This document shows positions 27,252 through 35,327 of a stretch of 64,000 nt of DNA, one piece after another. Source of the stretch: JALHMI01 sp964598535 (GTDB lineage Bacteria; Planctomycetota; Planctomycetia; Pirellulales; PALSA-1355); NCBI GenBank assembly GCA_964598535.1, contig CAZRCI010000010.1, positions 62,001 to 126,000 of the forward strand, read 5' to 3'. The translations under genes and the position numbers were made by a program. How positions within the stretch are numbered: position 1 is the stretch's first letter; the number at the start of each line of letters is the position of its first letter. The notes below the pieces were generated by a model, which saw only the letters and a program-made list of their open reading frames with translations, was not told where the DNA came from and searched no databases.

Positions 27252-27968
27252 TTATGAATCGCAACTAGCGATAAACTGACCCCATCGATACGTTAGAGCA
27301 GCTGAATTTGGGTAATCGCACTGTTCATCTGGGTGCGCAAGCTTGACCCCCTCTAATCCACTGTACGTCGTTTGTCTTAAGCGCCGTGCAATCGCGACCG
27401 TCAACTTGCCTGGATCGATTCCAATAAGGTCCAGGTCAAAGAGCGCATGGACATCCGCACGCAATAGCAATCCATTGGTTACATGGTCAGACTTGTCGCC
27501 CTGATAGGGCTTGATATGCGCCGCCTCAAGTGCATCTTCAGCATCGCATCGAGTGATGGCGCATCGACCGCCATATGCGGACAATAGTGCGTTTCTGAAT
27601 GCCGGTTGCCCGCGGCGCTGAACTACTTCACGAGTAACTCGTCGTCGTTCATCGGCTTCGCTATTTGCATCGAAGTAGCCACGGCTGAGTTTAGTGCGCG
27701 CGAGCCTTTGCAGTTGGGATTGGCGCCGGCGATCGCGCCGAATAACAATCTCCGCCCAATCACCATTTGGCAACTGGCAAGCGAAGCCCTTGCCTTCCAA
27801 AGCCCGCAGATGATTCTGCACGCGTCCTTTGCGGATCGGCAGACCATAACGCTCTTCAGCACGTGCCCGAATTTGTTCGATTGTTGCGGGGATCACCGTA
27901 AGCACAGCATTGATCGCAGCGGCCTGTGTGTTCTCGCCACTATTGAATCTGTCCCGCGAGTGTGTCAT
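27252..27968 (-). CDS. HNH endonuclease with N-terminal winged-helix-like region
   Basis: A 238-residue protein. The C-terminal half is an HNH_2-type nuclease: CAITRCDAEDALEAAHIKPY with His151, NGLLLRADVHALFD with Asn165 and His174. The N-terminal 75 residues (TIEQIRARAEERYGLPIRKG, VQNHLRALEGKGFACQLPNG) look like a winged-helix DNA-binding fold. Such HNH proteins often act as restriction or modification-dependent nucleases. It is transcribed toward the type IIG gene but is separated from it by a strong terminator, so it is probably an independent unit. The target is unknown. Confidence 0.85.
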   Translation of the reverse strand: MTHSRDRFNSGENTQAAAINAVLTVIPATIEQIRARAEERYGLPIRKGRVQNHLRALEGKGFACQLPNGDWAEIVIRRDRRRQSQLQRLARTKLSRGYFDANSEADERRRVTREVVQRRGQPAFRNALLSAYGGRCAITRCDAEDALEAAHIKPYQGDKSDHVTNGLLLRADVHALFDLDLIGIDPGKLTVAIARRLRQTTYSGLEGVKLAHPDEQCDYPNSAALTYRWGQFIASCDS

Positions 27969-28073
27969 TTCTTATTCGACATAAAGCCGTGGATGAAACT
28001 TCGCCCAGTATAAGCACTCCACCTTTCACGTCCAAATCGTGAGCCAATGGGCAAAGCACTTTTGAACGGGAAC

Positions 28074-28925
28074 TCAGCCAGCAGCGCTCGCGCTCTCGGC
28101 CCAATCCAACTGAAGTTTTTGAAGCTGGCCCAAAACGTGCGACGGCTGCGCTACCAGCTTTCGTTCATCGAACGGCACACTCTCAAACCCGGGCACGATA
28201 AGCGACCGATCGACAATGTTTTTCCAATCGTCGAGAGGATCAAACCCGAAGTGCTTGACACCGTGGTCGAGAAACCACGCGCGCTGGCACCACTCCGCTA
28301 GGCCAGCGTCAGCCTGAACGACTGGACATATCTCGGCCGCGAGAATTATCTCGCGTGACCCTCCCAGCATCCGTGAGTGAATTACGTTTGGAACTTGTGG
28401 TTTGACGACGGCTTCACCAAGGTAGAACACTTCGGGGATGCTCCGCATCGTGTCACCCACCTTGACGATCTTGGCTTCACTGCGAAGCATCGCCTCACGT
28501 GACGAACGCCAGCCTTCCCACCACCTCGGCTTGAGAAGATCGCACGGTGCCTTCTTTTCGAGCCGTTGCTGCCAGGTGCGACGGTAGTAGTTTCGCCAGT
28601 GGGTTATGTAGTCCCGCTGATCAGGGTCCGGGCGCCGAACCTTGCCCACCGGGCCGAGGGTTCTAGCATCTACCACGATGCTCTGACGAAAACGCTTCCG
28701 TGCGAGCGCCCAATTCCAGCCATCAACACGCCAGGTGTCCAGCCTCACATAGAAGATCGTCCGATCATGTTCGTGCTTTTGTTCGGCCAACACCCAACAC
28801 ATCGGTGGACCCGATAGCGGTCCAGGTGGAGCGAGTGGAACTCGTTCGGCACGGCACCATCGAAAGCACATTCGCGGTGGGATCGGAGATGCTACACTTG
28901 GGAGATTTTCACGAAGCACGATCAA
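28074..28925 (-). CDS. Uncharacterised element protein
   Basis: A frame of 283 residues. The N-terminal part of about 40 residues is doubtful, and ATG 28802 (MCWVLAEQKHEHDRTIFYVR) is an alternative start. From there the protein is soluble-looking and rich in Trp and Arg (WRVDGWNWALARKRFRQSIV, HWRNYYRRTWQQRLEKK, LLKPRWWEGWRSSREAMLRS), ending in an acidic/hydrophobic part (ICPVVQADAGLAEWCQRAWF). I recognise no family and no catalytic motif. It lies between a small-gene cluster and the HNH gene, all on the minus strand. Confidence 0.6.
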   Translation of the reverse strand: MIVLRENLPSVASPIPPRMCFRWCRAERVPLAPPGPLSGPPMCWVLAEQKHEHDRTIFYVRLDTWRVDGWNWALARKRFRQSIVVDARTLGPVGKVRRPDPDQRDYITHWRNYYRRTWQQRLEKKAPCDLLKPRWWEGWRSSREAMLRSEAKIVKVGDTMRSIPEVFYLGEAVVKPQVPNVIHSRMLGGSREIILAAEICPVVQADAGLAEWCQRAWFLDHGVKHFGFDPLDDWKNIVDRSLIVPGFESVPFDERKLVAQPSHVLGQLQKLQLDWAESASAAG

Positions 28926-29020
28926 CCTCCCTCAGCATCTCCGCTCGCTTGTAACGTGGTGCCGCCAGAATCTCACGAAGCGTGTAGCGCGGCCTAGGAC
29001 GCTCAGGCCAACGGCGCAGC

Positions 29021-29806
29021 CTATTCAACATCGACATCGCGGAAATGCTCCCGGTAGTAGCTGCTCTTGGCTCGCTCGTTGGGTGGCAATGCCAGGAACT
29101 CTTCTCGGGTCATAATGCCGGGCGTTGCCTCGACGTGCGGTCGATCAGCCAGCTTTGCCTTGATCGCTGCCAGCTTGCCTTCGAGTTCGGCTTTGAGTGA
29201 AGCTTCAGCGCTCACCAGTCGATCCGTTTCGACGGACAGCGCATCGCCCAACATCTGCTTTCCGATGCCGAGGTCACCTTGCTCGATCTGCCGCAGGGTA
29301 CGAACCACAGTGCGCAGTTCGTCAAGCGGGGTGCTCGGATCGAATCTCAAGCGATCATGCAACGCATGGGCTGCGGCTCGCACCGGCTTGATCGCTTCGG
29401 TGTGACTTGCGGCGGCAGCTTCGGCGGCTTTGCGCTGGTCGTATTCAGCCGCCCACTTCGCGTAGTTCGCTTCACGATCCTGGGGGACGCCGTGCGCCTG
29501 ACGCTCACGACGCTGGTGGTCGATAACGGCTTGACCGTGCTGGCGGTACGGATTGTCATCTTGTTTTTCCTCGACGACGGGCTTCCATAGTCGATCTTCG
29601 GCGTGGACGCGGGGCGGCTGGCGAGTGTAGGCATCAGAATGAATGCCCCATTCACTACTGAGTTCCTTCATTGAGACCTTTCGGCCCGCCAGCCGATCAG
29701 CTTCGGCAACCCACGCATCTACGGCCATCTGGTTAGCGAACATCCGACCAAAGGCGACGATGGCATTGTTGGTTTTACCAGGGTCAAGACTAAAGCTTCG
29801 TTCCAA
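29021..29806 (-). CDS. Uncharacterised helical protein, phage-scaffold-like
   Basis: A 261-residue hydrophilic protein with long Ala/Glu/Arg-rich helices (YAKWAAEYDQRKAAEAAAAS, SAEASLKAELEGKLAAIKAK) and a C-terminal MTREEFLALPPNERAKSSYY segment. The last segment resembles ends of phage scaffold or minor structural proteins, but that is weak. No TM or catalytic motif. Its start overlaps the end of the 60-residue gene by 17 bases, so the pair is probably co-translated. Confidence 0.6.
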   Translation of the reverse strand: MERSFSLDPGKTNNAIVAFGRMFANQMAVDAWVAEADRLAGRKVSMKELSSEWGIHSDAYTRQPPRVHAEDRLWKPVVEEKQDDNPYRQHGQAVIDHQRRERQAHGVPQDREANYAKWAAEYDQRKAAEAAAASHTEAIKPVRAAAHALHDRLRFDPSTPLDELRTVVRTLRQIEQGDLGIGKQMLGDALSVETDRLVSAEASLKAELEGKLAAIKAKLADRPHVEATPGIMTREEFLALPPNERAKSSYYREHFRDVDVE

Positions 29807-29972
29807 GGCGCTGTTCCTCCTCGAATAGGTCGGGTCGTGTCCGTTGAAGTTGGGTCAAAGTCGCCCGTGCTTCCGTGGGGCGATAACGCAAGATGCTCGC
29901 GACGATGTCATAGCACGACGGTCGGACGTTGTATGACGCCATAACCTCGGCGAACTTGTTGGAGTGGTTCAT
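29790..29972 (-). CDS. Small uncharacterised protein (60 residues)
   Basis: MNHSNKFAEVMASYNVRPSC, then a helical ILRYRPTEARATLTQLQRTR segment. It is cytoplasmic with no known motif. It overlaps both neighbours: by one base with the gene upstream and by 17 bases with the gene downstream. This tight packing, typical of phage or island gene blocks, supports its being real. Confidence 0.55.
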   Translation of the reverse strand: MNHSNKFAEVMASYNVRPSCYDIVASILRYRPTEARATLTQLQRTRPDLFEEEQRLGTKL

Positions 29973-30184
29973 CAGAGGCTCGCTTGATAGAGGCGCTTGG
30001 CTTCGTCGAGAGTCGTGTCCGCAGGCCGAAGTCCGAGGCCTCGAAGTGCGTCATGGGCGGACATCAGCGCGGCTTCGCGATTGTTGCACTGGGCGCCGGT
30101 GATGTCGTTAAACCAGTGGCCCCCGGCATACGGGGCGGGACCGCGCGAGATAAAAAACGAAAGATTTGCGATGTCGAATTCCAT
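29972..30184 (-). CDS. Small uncharacterised protein (70 residues)
   Basis: The start is set at ATG 30184 because a TTTGGAG ribosome site lies just upstream and because the terminator at 30212-30253 lies inside any longer frame. The sequence MEFDIANLSFFISRGPAPYA continues as an aromatic and Gly-rich segment (GGHWFNDITGAQCNN), then DALRGLGLRPADTTLDEA. No family is recognised. It is the first gene after a terminator, heading a block of small overlapping genes, so a promoter probably lies just upstream. Confidence 0.58.
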   Translation of the reverse strand: MEFDIANLSFFISRGPAPYAGGHWFNDITGAQCNNREAALMSAHDALRGLGLRPADTTLDEAKRLYQASL

Positions 30185-30211
30185 GCGATTTCTCCAAAGG
30201 ACAAGGGGGTG

Positions 30212-30253
30212 AAAAAAGCCCACGGCAAGTTGAATCCGGGACTTACCGTGGGC
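30212..30253 (-). terminator. Rho-independent terminator after the helicase genes
   Basis: Read on the minus strand: stem GCCCACGGTAAG (the far arm reads CTTGCCGTGGGC, one mismatch), then TTTTTT (30212-30217 as A on the plus strand). It separates the helicase genes from the small-gene block. Confidence 0.85.
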
Positions 30254-30385
30254 GACGTTCAACGCCGATGGCGGAACGTCTGGGAGTACCTCGGCGCTGA
30301 AGGCCTTCATCGTCACCGCCACAGTAACGGCGAAGCTGCACCCTTCAGCGCGAGTGTTTGAGGGCACCGACCGACGGGCGCCCCG

Positions 30386-30754
30386 TCAGACACGGACGTC
30401 GGTCGGCACCAAAAATGCACCATGCTCGTCAGGGTCAAGAATCAATTTTCGTGAGCACACCGCATTGGCGTCGGGACCACTGAGGTTGCCGACAACGCGA
30501 CCGCGCTGCGTCGGCCAGTGCCCCACCGGGAAGCCGAGAGCCTGAAGGCCACGGGCGATGCGATCTTTCTGGCACCAGAACATTTGTGCGGCCGGATCAT
30601 CGTGAAGTTCGCGGACGAATGCGACCGTGAGCCTATGCAGATCAGTGATCACACCCGGAACACTGGTGCATCGAGCGAATACAAAATCACGCAGTGCGCC
30701 GGAATCGCACTTGCTTGCCGTGTAAGCCTCGTTCGTTGGGGAAAGTCGGCTCAA
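30386..30754 (-). CDS. Small protein resembling the C-terminal helical domain of helicase-primases
   Basis: A 122-residue frame overlapping the end of the helicase gene by 68 bases; the true start may be further in. SVPGVITDLHRLTVAFVREL and later DRIARGLQALGFPVGHWP recall the small winged-helix region that closes many phage primase-helicases (pattern roughly W.GT.T.L...L, then R.L..LG). It may be that domain made as a separate polypeptide. It continues to 30386, just before the terminator, and is transcribed with the helicase. Confidence 0.5.
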   Translation of the reverse strand: MSRLSPTNEAYTASKCDSGALRDFVFARCTSVPGVITDLHRLTVAFVRELHDDPAAQMFWCQKDRIARGLQALGFPVGHWPTQRGRVVGNLSGPDANAVCSRKLILDPDEHGAFLVPTDVRV

Positions 30755-32315
30755 TTTTCGCGGCCTTCAAATAGAGTTCGGATTTCGCAAGCTCGCTCTG
30801 AAGCCTGCGAAAATCGCCGGGGCACTCACGATCAATCGCGCGGAGTTGAGAAGCTGAACCTTGCCACTCGGTTGATGTCGCCAGTAACTCTTCAACGACA
30901 CGCACAAGTGCGGGCTTGTTTGCTTCGATCGTCGCTCGCTTGCTTGCAGTTTCGAGCGGAGGTAATGCTAGCCGGCCGATCGGCCTGGGTAGCGGGAAGT
31001 GAACCAAGCGATGAATAAACGCTGGCGCTTCCTCGACTAACTTTGCCTGAAGCTGGTGCTTCGGGATGATTGTGGCGAGCGGGTCCACGCGGATGGACAC
31101 GACGCGCGAGTCACCGACTTCAATCGGGCAGGCTCCGGGCGAGTTCGCCGTTTGACACCAGTGGGTGCAGTTCTCAACGTCGAACGGACTGCGATACAGC
31201 GCCCGGATTTGGATATTGAGCGACGTAGTCAGGTCTTTGATTCGCGCGTATGCAACAGCCGATTTTGAGAGGTCGGTTTCCTCGACGACGGCGAGCACAG
31301 CGCCTTGAAGTTCCCCATTAAAACCGCTCGTCGAGGTCAGTACCCGATCGGCCTTGACCACACCACGCGTGACGAGTAGTTCAAACGACTCGTGAAAGCT
31401 CGACTTGCCTGAGTCTTGCTCGGGGCTCCAGAAAAATAAAAATGGCATTCGGCAACTTGGTTTCTGAACGATCGCCGCCATCCATGCTTCGAGGTACGAA
31501 GCACCGGTTGTGACCGTGGGTAGATCAGCCTCACGGACTGCGGAATCAAGATCGCGGCCGAGGTGTTCGAGGACACGTAGCCAGGTTGGACAGTCGCCAT
31601 ATCGCGGTTTGTAGCGAAGCTGAGGCGCGTGCTTGTTCCAGGTGCGGCGGTCAGGGTACTCGCAAGTGAACGGCCGCGAAACCATCGTCCAGGCGTCACG
31701 TAGCGCGTGGCCCATGATGACTTCGGCGTCGGGCTTTGAGTAGCCCTCTGATTGAAGCACATTCTTCACAGAGGGTGCCGAGGCTTCGCACCACCGGCCG
31801 TCGCGCGTTCTAATGAACCACGATTCGGGGGACACGACTCGAATCAGTTCATCGCAGGTGTCGGCCGGCGCTGTTGGAACTCGAACGAGCAACGTCCAAT
31901 TTTGCTTATCGCGCGCCCAATCCGTGACACTGTCACCATCCTCGGCAGGTACCCGGACATCCAAACCACCCCGCGCCTGCGTCACCAAGATCGGCCGATC
32001 GGCGAAACATGTCGGCAGCGTCAATACGATGCCGAAGTAGCCGAGCATTATGGCAAAGGTTTCAGCCGTCAACTGGAAACCCTTGACGGTCGGGATGCCA
32101 CCGGCCGCGCGTGCTGCAACGTTGAGTGAAGGCGCCCCGCCAAACCTCAACGTGTACTTGCCAGGTGCCTCGAATGACCACGCCCTGCTGACTTCAATCG
32201 GCGCTTCGGCGCGCCAATTCTCGCCGTCCTGGTACACGGTGACCAGACAGTCATTTGTGACCGGGTAAGGTTGGACGGCCGAGGCCGGAGCTTTGAGCCC
32301 GTCGTATAACTGCAT
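30687..32315 (-). CDS. SF3-type replicative helicase (D5/VapE-like)
   Basis: A protein of about 542 residues. Numbering from the upstream GTG at 32327, Walker A is SPEQDSGKSS (301-310), preceded by the MPFLFFW strand; Walker B is AVLAVVEETDLS (343-354); and motif C lies near THWCQTANSPGACPIEVGDS with a following SRVVSIRVD strand. No primase motifs are seen in the N-terminal 290 residues, so it is a helicase without its own primase. Such proteins unwind origin DNA of phages, satellites and islands. The ATG at 32315 has an AGGAAGG site very close upstream and is preferred. It follows the sigma-like gene and overlaps the next gene. Confidence 0.8.
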   Translation of the reverse strand: MQLYDGLKAPASAVQPYPVTNDCLVTVYQDGENWRAEAPIEVSRAWSFEAPGKYTLRFGGAPSLNVAARAAGGIPTVKGFQLTAETFAIMLGYFGIVLTLPTCFADRPILVTQARGGLDVRVPAEDGDSVTDWARDKQNWTLLVRVPTAPADTCDELIRVVSPESWFIRTRDGRWCEASAPSVKNVLQSEGYSKPDAEVIMGHALRDAWTMVSRPFTCEYPDRRTWNKHAPQLRYKPRYGDCPTWLRVLEHLGRDLDSAVREADLPTVTTGASYLEAWMAAIVQKPSCRMPFLFFWSPEQDSGKSSFHESFELLVTRGVVKADRVLTSTSGFNGELQGAVLAVVEETDLSKSAVAYARIKDLTTSLNIQIRALYRSPFDVENCTHWCQTANSPGACPIEVGDSRVVSIRVDPLATIIPKHQLQAKLVEEAPAFIHRLVHFPLPRPIGRLALPPLETASKRATIEANKPALVRVVEELLATSTEWQGSASQLRAIDRECPGDFRRLQSELAKSELYLKAAKIEPTFPNERGLHGKQVRFRRTA

Positions 32316-32394
32316 GACCTTCCTCACAGCCTCAATGTGTATTCAAAGGTCACGCCGCCCGTGAGGCGTTGACGGCGTGACCGCGCAGCGGGAG

Positions 32395-33174
32395 CTACCC
32401 GTTGCGTTTATGGGTGAAGGTTCGGGGTGTTAGCTCCAGCGAATCAATGTGCGCGCTGATCCGGGTTTGGATTCGCTCCAGACATCCGCGAACAACTGAC
32501 GGCGTCAGGCCGGTGTACTTCGCGATCTCACGTCTACCCTTGCAGCCGTGTTCAAGCGCTTCTATGACGTGAAGCTCTTCATCAGTGCGCGCCAGGTCTT
32601 CTGGCAGGTCTTTAAACCCGATGGAATCGGGGAGCGGATCGTAGTATTCACCGTCTTCGCCTTGTACAAGCGGCCGGTATGGCTTGGGTGCGCGCGGTCC
32701 CTTCAAAATGCCTGACTCGTCGGTCGGGTCTTTCGCGCCGTAGTAGGCGTCATCAATCTCGACCCACGCACGCTTGAGCCCGTCAACGAAATCGGGGTCA
32801 CCTTTATGAAGCGACCTAGTCGCGCTAGGCGCGTGGATGTGGCTAGATTCTTCCTCGAACTGATCGCTGACGAGGCGATATAGCTCCGCGACAGCGTGCC
32901 GCTCGGCATCCTCGACTGAGTTCGCGCGGAGACGACGGACGACGGTGTCAGCGGCCAGCCACAGAACACCGAGCTCGCCCTGGAGTGAACTGAGGTTTCC
33001 GCGATCGGTCTCGCTATTCGTTGCTGCCCGGTCAACGAGTTCCTGCATCCGCTTGTACAAATGCTGGCGAAGGTCTCGCGCAGCGTCATCGTCCCCGGCG
33101 CGTAGCCGGACAAGTAGGTCATTCATATCGTCGGGGTCCAGTGGCAGAGGCGCCGAAGAGGTGACGGGTACCAT
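32395..33174 (-). CDS. Sigma-70-like regulator with C-terminal HTH
   Basis: A 259-residue protein. The N-terminal segment NDLLVRLRAGDDDAARDLRQHLY recalls sigma region 2 of ECF-like factors, and the C-terminus contains a helix-turn-helix (GRREIAKYTGLTPSVVRGCLERI) like sigma region 4. The middle, acidic part (GEDGEYYDPLPDSIGF) does not resemble sigma factors. It probably binds DNA and may control element genes. It is the first gene of the leftward replication block and lies directly beside the iteron-rich region, so it may be autoregulated there. Start at ATG 33174, with TAGGACGG upstream. Confidence 0.62.
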   Translation of the reverse strand: MVPVTSSAPLPLDPDDMNDLLVRLRAGDDDAARDLRQHLYKRMQELVDRAATNSETDRGNLSSLQGELGVLWLAADTVVRRLRANSVEDAERHAVAELYRLVSDQFEEESSHIHAPSATRSLHKGDPDFVDGLKRAWVEIDDAYYGAKDPTDESGILKGPRAPKPYRPLVQGEDGEYYDPLPDSIGFKDLPEDLARTDEELHVIEALEHGCKGRREIAKYTGLTPSVVRGCLERIQTRISAHIDSLELTPRTFTHKRNG

Positions 33175-33368
33175 CACCCGTCCTAAATAAGTCCCTCAGT
33201 TCGCGACAATTTGGGCGCCCGAATTTGGTACGGTTGCCGAGGCTCGGTGTCCGGCTCGACTGGACGTTCGAGCGGGGAGCGGGGAACAGGGAACAGGGAA
33301 CAGGGAGCAGGGCTGACGATCGAGCGGAAAAGTGTACGGTCAGTGTATGATTTTTAGCCCGTCCGGTG

Positions 33369-33621
33369 AAACGTCAATGCCGTAAGGTGTTTTTCAGAAA
33401 GGGTTTGCGTCGTTGTACTTGACGTTTTGACGTTTTGTACGTTCCGCCGACCCCTTTCCTATACCCACTTCTCTCCCTCTATAATTTTCCTATATGGTTC
33501 TTCATAAGTAGAAACGTACAAAACGTCAATCTTGTCGTAACTCATTATTTTTGAAGGGTTTGCGTATTGACGATTTCTGCAAAACCGTTCACAGATCGTT
33601 CACTTTCGGCTCAAACGTCAA
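33369..33621. repeat. Iteron-like cluster of AAACGTCAA/TTGACGTTT, possible replication origin
   Basis: Five perfect copies of the 9-mer: AAACGTCAA at 33369-33377, 33521-33529 and 33613-33621; TTGACGTTT at 33419-33427 and 33427-33435. A near copy (TTGACGATTT) is at 33567. GGGTTTGCGT occurs at 33401-33410 and 33556-33565. Between them lies AT-rich DNA (about 33455-33510). No gene is supported here. The mix of iterons and AT-rich DNA next to helicase genes fits an origin or a multi-site operator. Confidence 0.55.
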
Positions 33622-33908
33622 TCAGAAAGAGCCCATTCTGAGCCTCGCGGTTGACGCCAGCTACCCCGCCCATCCTGGGCACCCGGAACGACCGTAAATA
33701 CCGTCACAGCAAGCACTTACGTCACGCCGCCGAGAAATATACATTCGTACACCACACAGAGGGGCTTCCTAACGCCAATGAGCGGCGCAAGGCCTTTCCG
33801 GCCAAGGCCTTGCTGCTCTCGCGTCCTGGGGCATTCTGGGGCGTTTGGTGGCATTCTGTGGGGAGCCGAGCTCTCCCGATCCACACTCACCTGTACGGCG
33901 TCCAGGCC

Positions 33909-33981
33909 GGACTACCGGGTGGTCGTCCAGGTGGTCGTTCTCGGAGATCGGACTACCGGTTGGTCGTCCAGGTGGTCGTTC
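33909..33981 (+). repeat. Tandem 41-base repeat
   Basis: Two 32-base copies (33909-33940 and 33950-33981), one mismatch, 41 bases apart, each containing GGTCGTCCAGGTGGTCGTTC. They lie in the non-coding 1.1-kb region of the element. They produce spurious repetitive frames, but I see no credible gene. Confidence 0.7.
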
Positions 33982-34119
33982 AAGCCAATCCGTGGTGCCG
34001 CGAAGTGACGACCGGCGAGGGCTGGTGGTTGCTGTGATCCCCGCTGCAAGAGCTCTGACGGGTGAAGCTAGGGTTCAGCCGCGTTTTCCTCAGAGAATCC
34101 CAGCGTTCCGAGCCTCAGT

Positions 34120-34136
34120 TGTCCCTGAGTGTCCCT
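34120..34136 (-). repeat. TGTCCCT direct repeat (inverse of AGGGACA)
   Basis: Two perfect TGTCCCT copies (34120-34126 and 34130-34136) 10 bases apart: the same motif pair and spacing as at 22576-22592, in the opposite orientation. It lies upstream of the HEPN gene pair. Confidence 0.5.
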
Positions 34137-34352
34137 CGGTGAGCGGGACTTGGGTGCGGGGAACCAGGGAGAGGGTCAAATTCGGCCACGAAGCCAAGCT
34201 GGGATTGGCCTGGAAACCGCAGCTCTATCAACCGGCTGCGCTACAGATTGAAACAACTCACCGCGTCTGATTCCAGATCGACCCCACTTTTGTGTCCTAA
34301 ATTACCGACAGGAAGGGGATTTTCGAGCCGACATAAAGTACAGGAGCACAAA

Positions 34353-34655
34353 ATGGATGTCCACCCGTGGGCAGAACGAAAGCAAGACCTGGTTGACCGG
34401 TTCAACGAAGCTAAACAACGTCGTGATCGAAAGCACGCTGAGCTCAAACAATTTGGGCGCTTTGCTGCACAGCACGCGTTGCTCAGTGGGCTTATCAACT
34501 ACCAACAGCTCTCAGATTTCCATCCGTCTGAAGTACCATCGTTCTTAACGGAGGACGATGCCAAGATGCCGCTGCCAGATCATTTTGAGGATCGGAAGGT
34601 CGTCGTTGACGCCTACATGGAAGTGATCGATGAAATCCGCAGTTCCGTCAAATGA
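34353..34655 (+). CDS. Small protein paired with the HEPN gene
   Basis: A 100-residue, charged, helical protein (MDVHPWAERKQDLVDRFNEA, KQRRDRKHAELKQFGRFAAQ) with an acidic C-terminal half. The start is fixed by AGGAG six bases before ATG 34353; the longer frame from 34248 is unsupported. It begins a two-gene plus-strand unit, 24 bases before the HEPN-domain gene, unlike its leftward neighbours. By position it could be an antitoxin or regulator of the HEPN protein; its sequence matches no family I know. Confidence 0.65.
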   Translation: MDVHPWAERKQDLVDRFNEAKQRRDRKHAELKQFGRFAAQHALLSGLINYQQLSDFHPSEVPSFLTEDDAKMPLPDHFEDRKVVVDAYMEVIDEIRSSVK

Positions 34656-34679
34656 CACGCCAAAGGCGCACAACGAGAC

Positions 34680-35282
34680 ATGAAGACCGTAATTGAAGCT
34701 CGCTTCGAATCGAACATTGATCGTGTCAAAAACTTGGTCGAGACTTACGACGAAGTGGCGGGATCGGGCTCTGGTCGGCGGGACGTTCTCAAGGTGGACG
34801 TCCTACGATCGGCAGTCGTGTTCCTGCATGCATCGCTCGAAGATATTCTTCGCAGCGTCGCTGAATGGAAGCTGCCAGAACAAGGGAAGGCCGTGATTGA
34901 TAGCATCCCGCTTACTGGACAAGGGAAAGGCGGACGCGCAGAGAAATTCCATTTAGGTGAACTCGTCGCGCATCGAGGCAAAACGATAGATGCATTGATA
35001 AGCGAATCGGTCAAATCGTACTTGGAGCGTTCCAACTACAATGACACAACAGAAGTGTCGAATCTTGTCCTGAGTATTGGAGTTGTCCCGAAAAAAGTGA
35101 GCGGCCGATTCGAGGACATTCAGGCTATGATGCAACGCAGGCACCAAATCGTGCATCGCGCGGACGCGAATACTTCGGGTGGCTCAGGGCACCATCAAGC
35201 CCAATCGCTTTCAAAGACTACGGTGAATAACTGGATCGATGCCGTTGAGGAATTCGCAAAGGCGTTCCTGGCCGAACTTTAA
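34680..35282 (+). CDS. HEPN-domain protein, candidate RNase/toxin
   Basis: A 200-residue all-helical protein. RRHQIVHRAD near residues 153-162 gives the R-x4-H motif (R154, H159) typical of HEPN ribonucleases, in the usual place toward the end of the domain. Earlier, VDVLRSAVVFLHASLEDILRSV forms the first long HEPN helices. The fold and motif resemble RiboL-PSP-HEPN or MAE_28990-type proteins, which often act as toxins or abortive-infection effectors cleaving RNA. It is co-directional with the 100-residue gene upstream and convergent with the GHKL gene. Function is inferred from motif and pairing. Confidence 0.72.
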   Translation: MKTVIEARFESNIDRVKNLVETYDEVAGSGSGRRDVLKVDVLRSAVVFLHASLEDILRSVAEWKLPEQGKAVIDSIPLTGQGKGGRAEKFHLGELVAHRGKTIDALISESVKSYLERSNYNDTTEVSNLVLSIGVVPKKVSGRFEDIQAMMQRRHQIVHRADANTSGGSGHHQAQSLSKTTVNNWIDAVEEFAKAFLAEL

Positions 35283-35327
35283 CCGATTGCGCGATTTGAG
35301 TTGCCCGAACTCTACGCACAAACTGGA

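Noticed and set aside
33300..33320. GGGAACAGGG short tandem repeats near 33280-33312
   Set aside because: A short, imperfect, low-complexity run of about three units; no further structure to support a function.
33651..34270. Overlapping plus-strand frames in the repeat region
   Set aside because: They arise from the tandem 41-base repeat, lack ribosome sites and resemble no protein.
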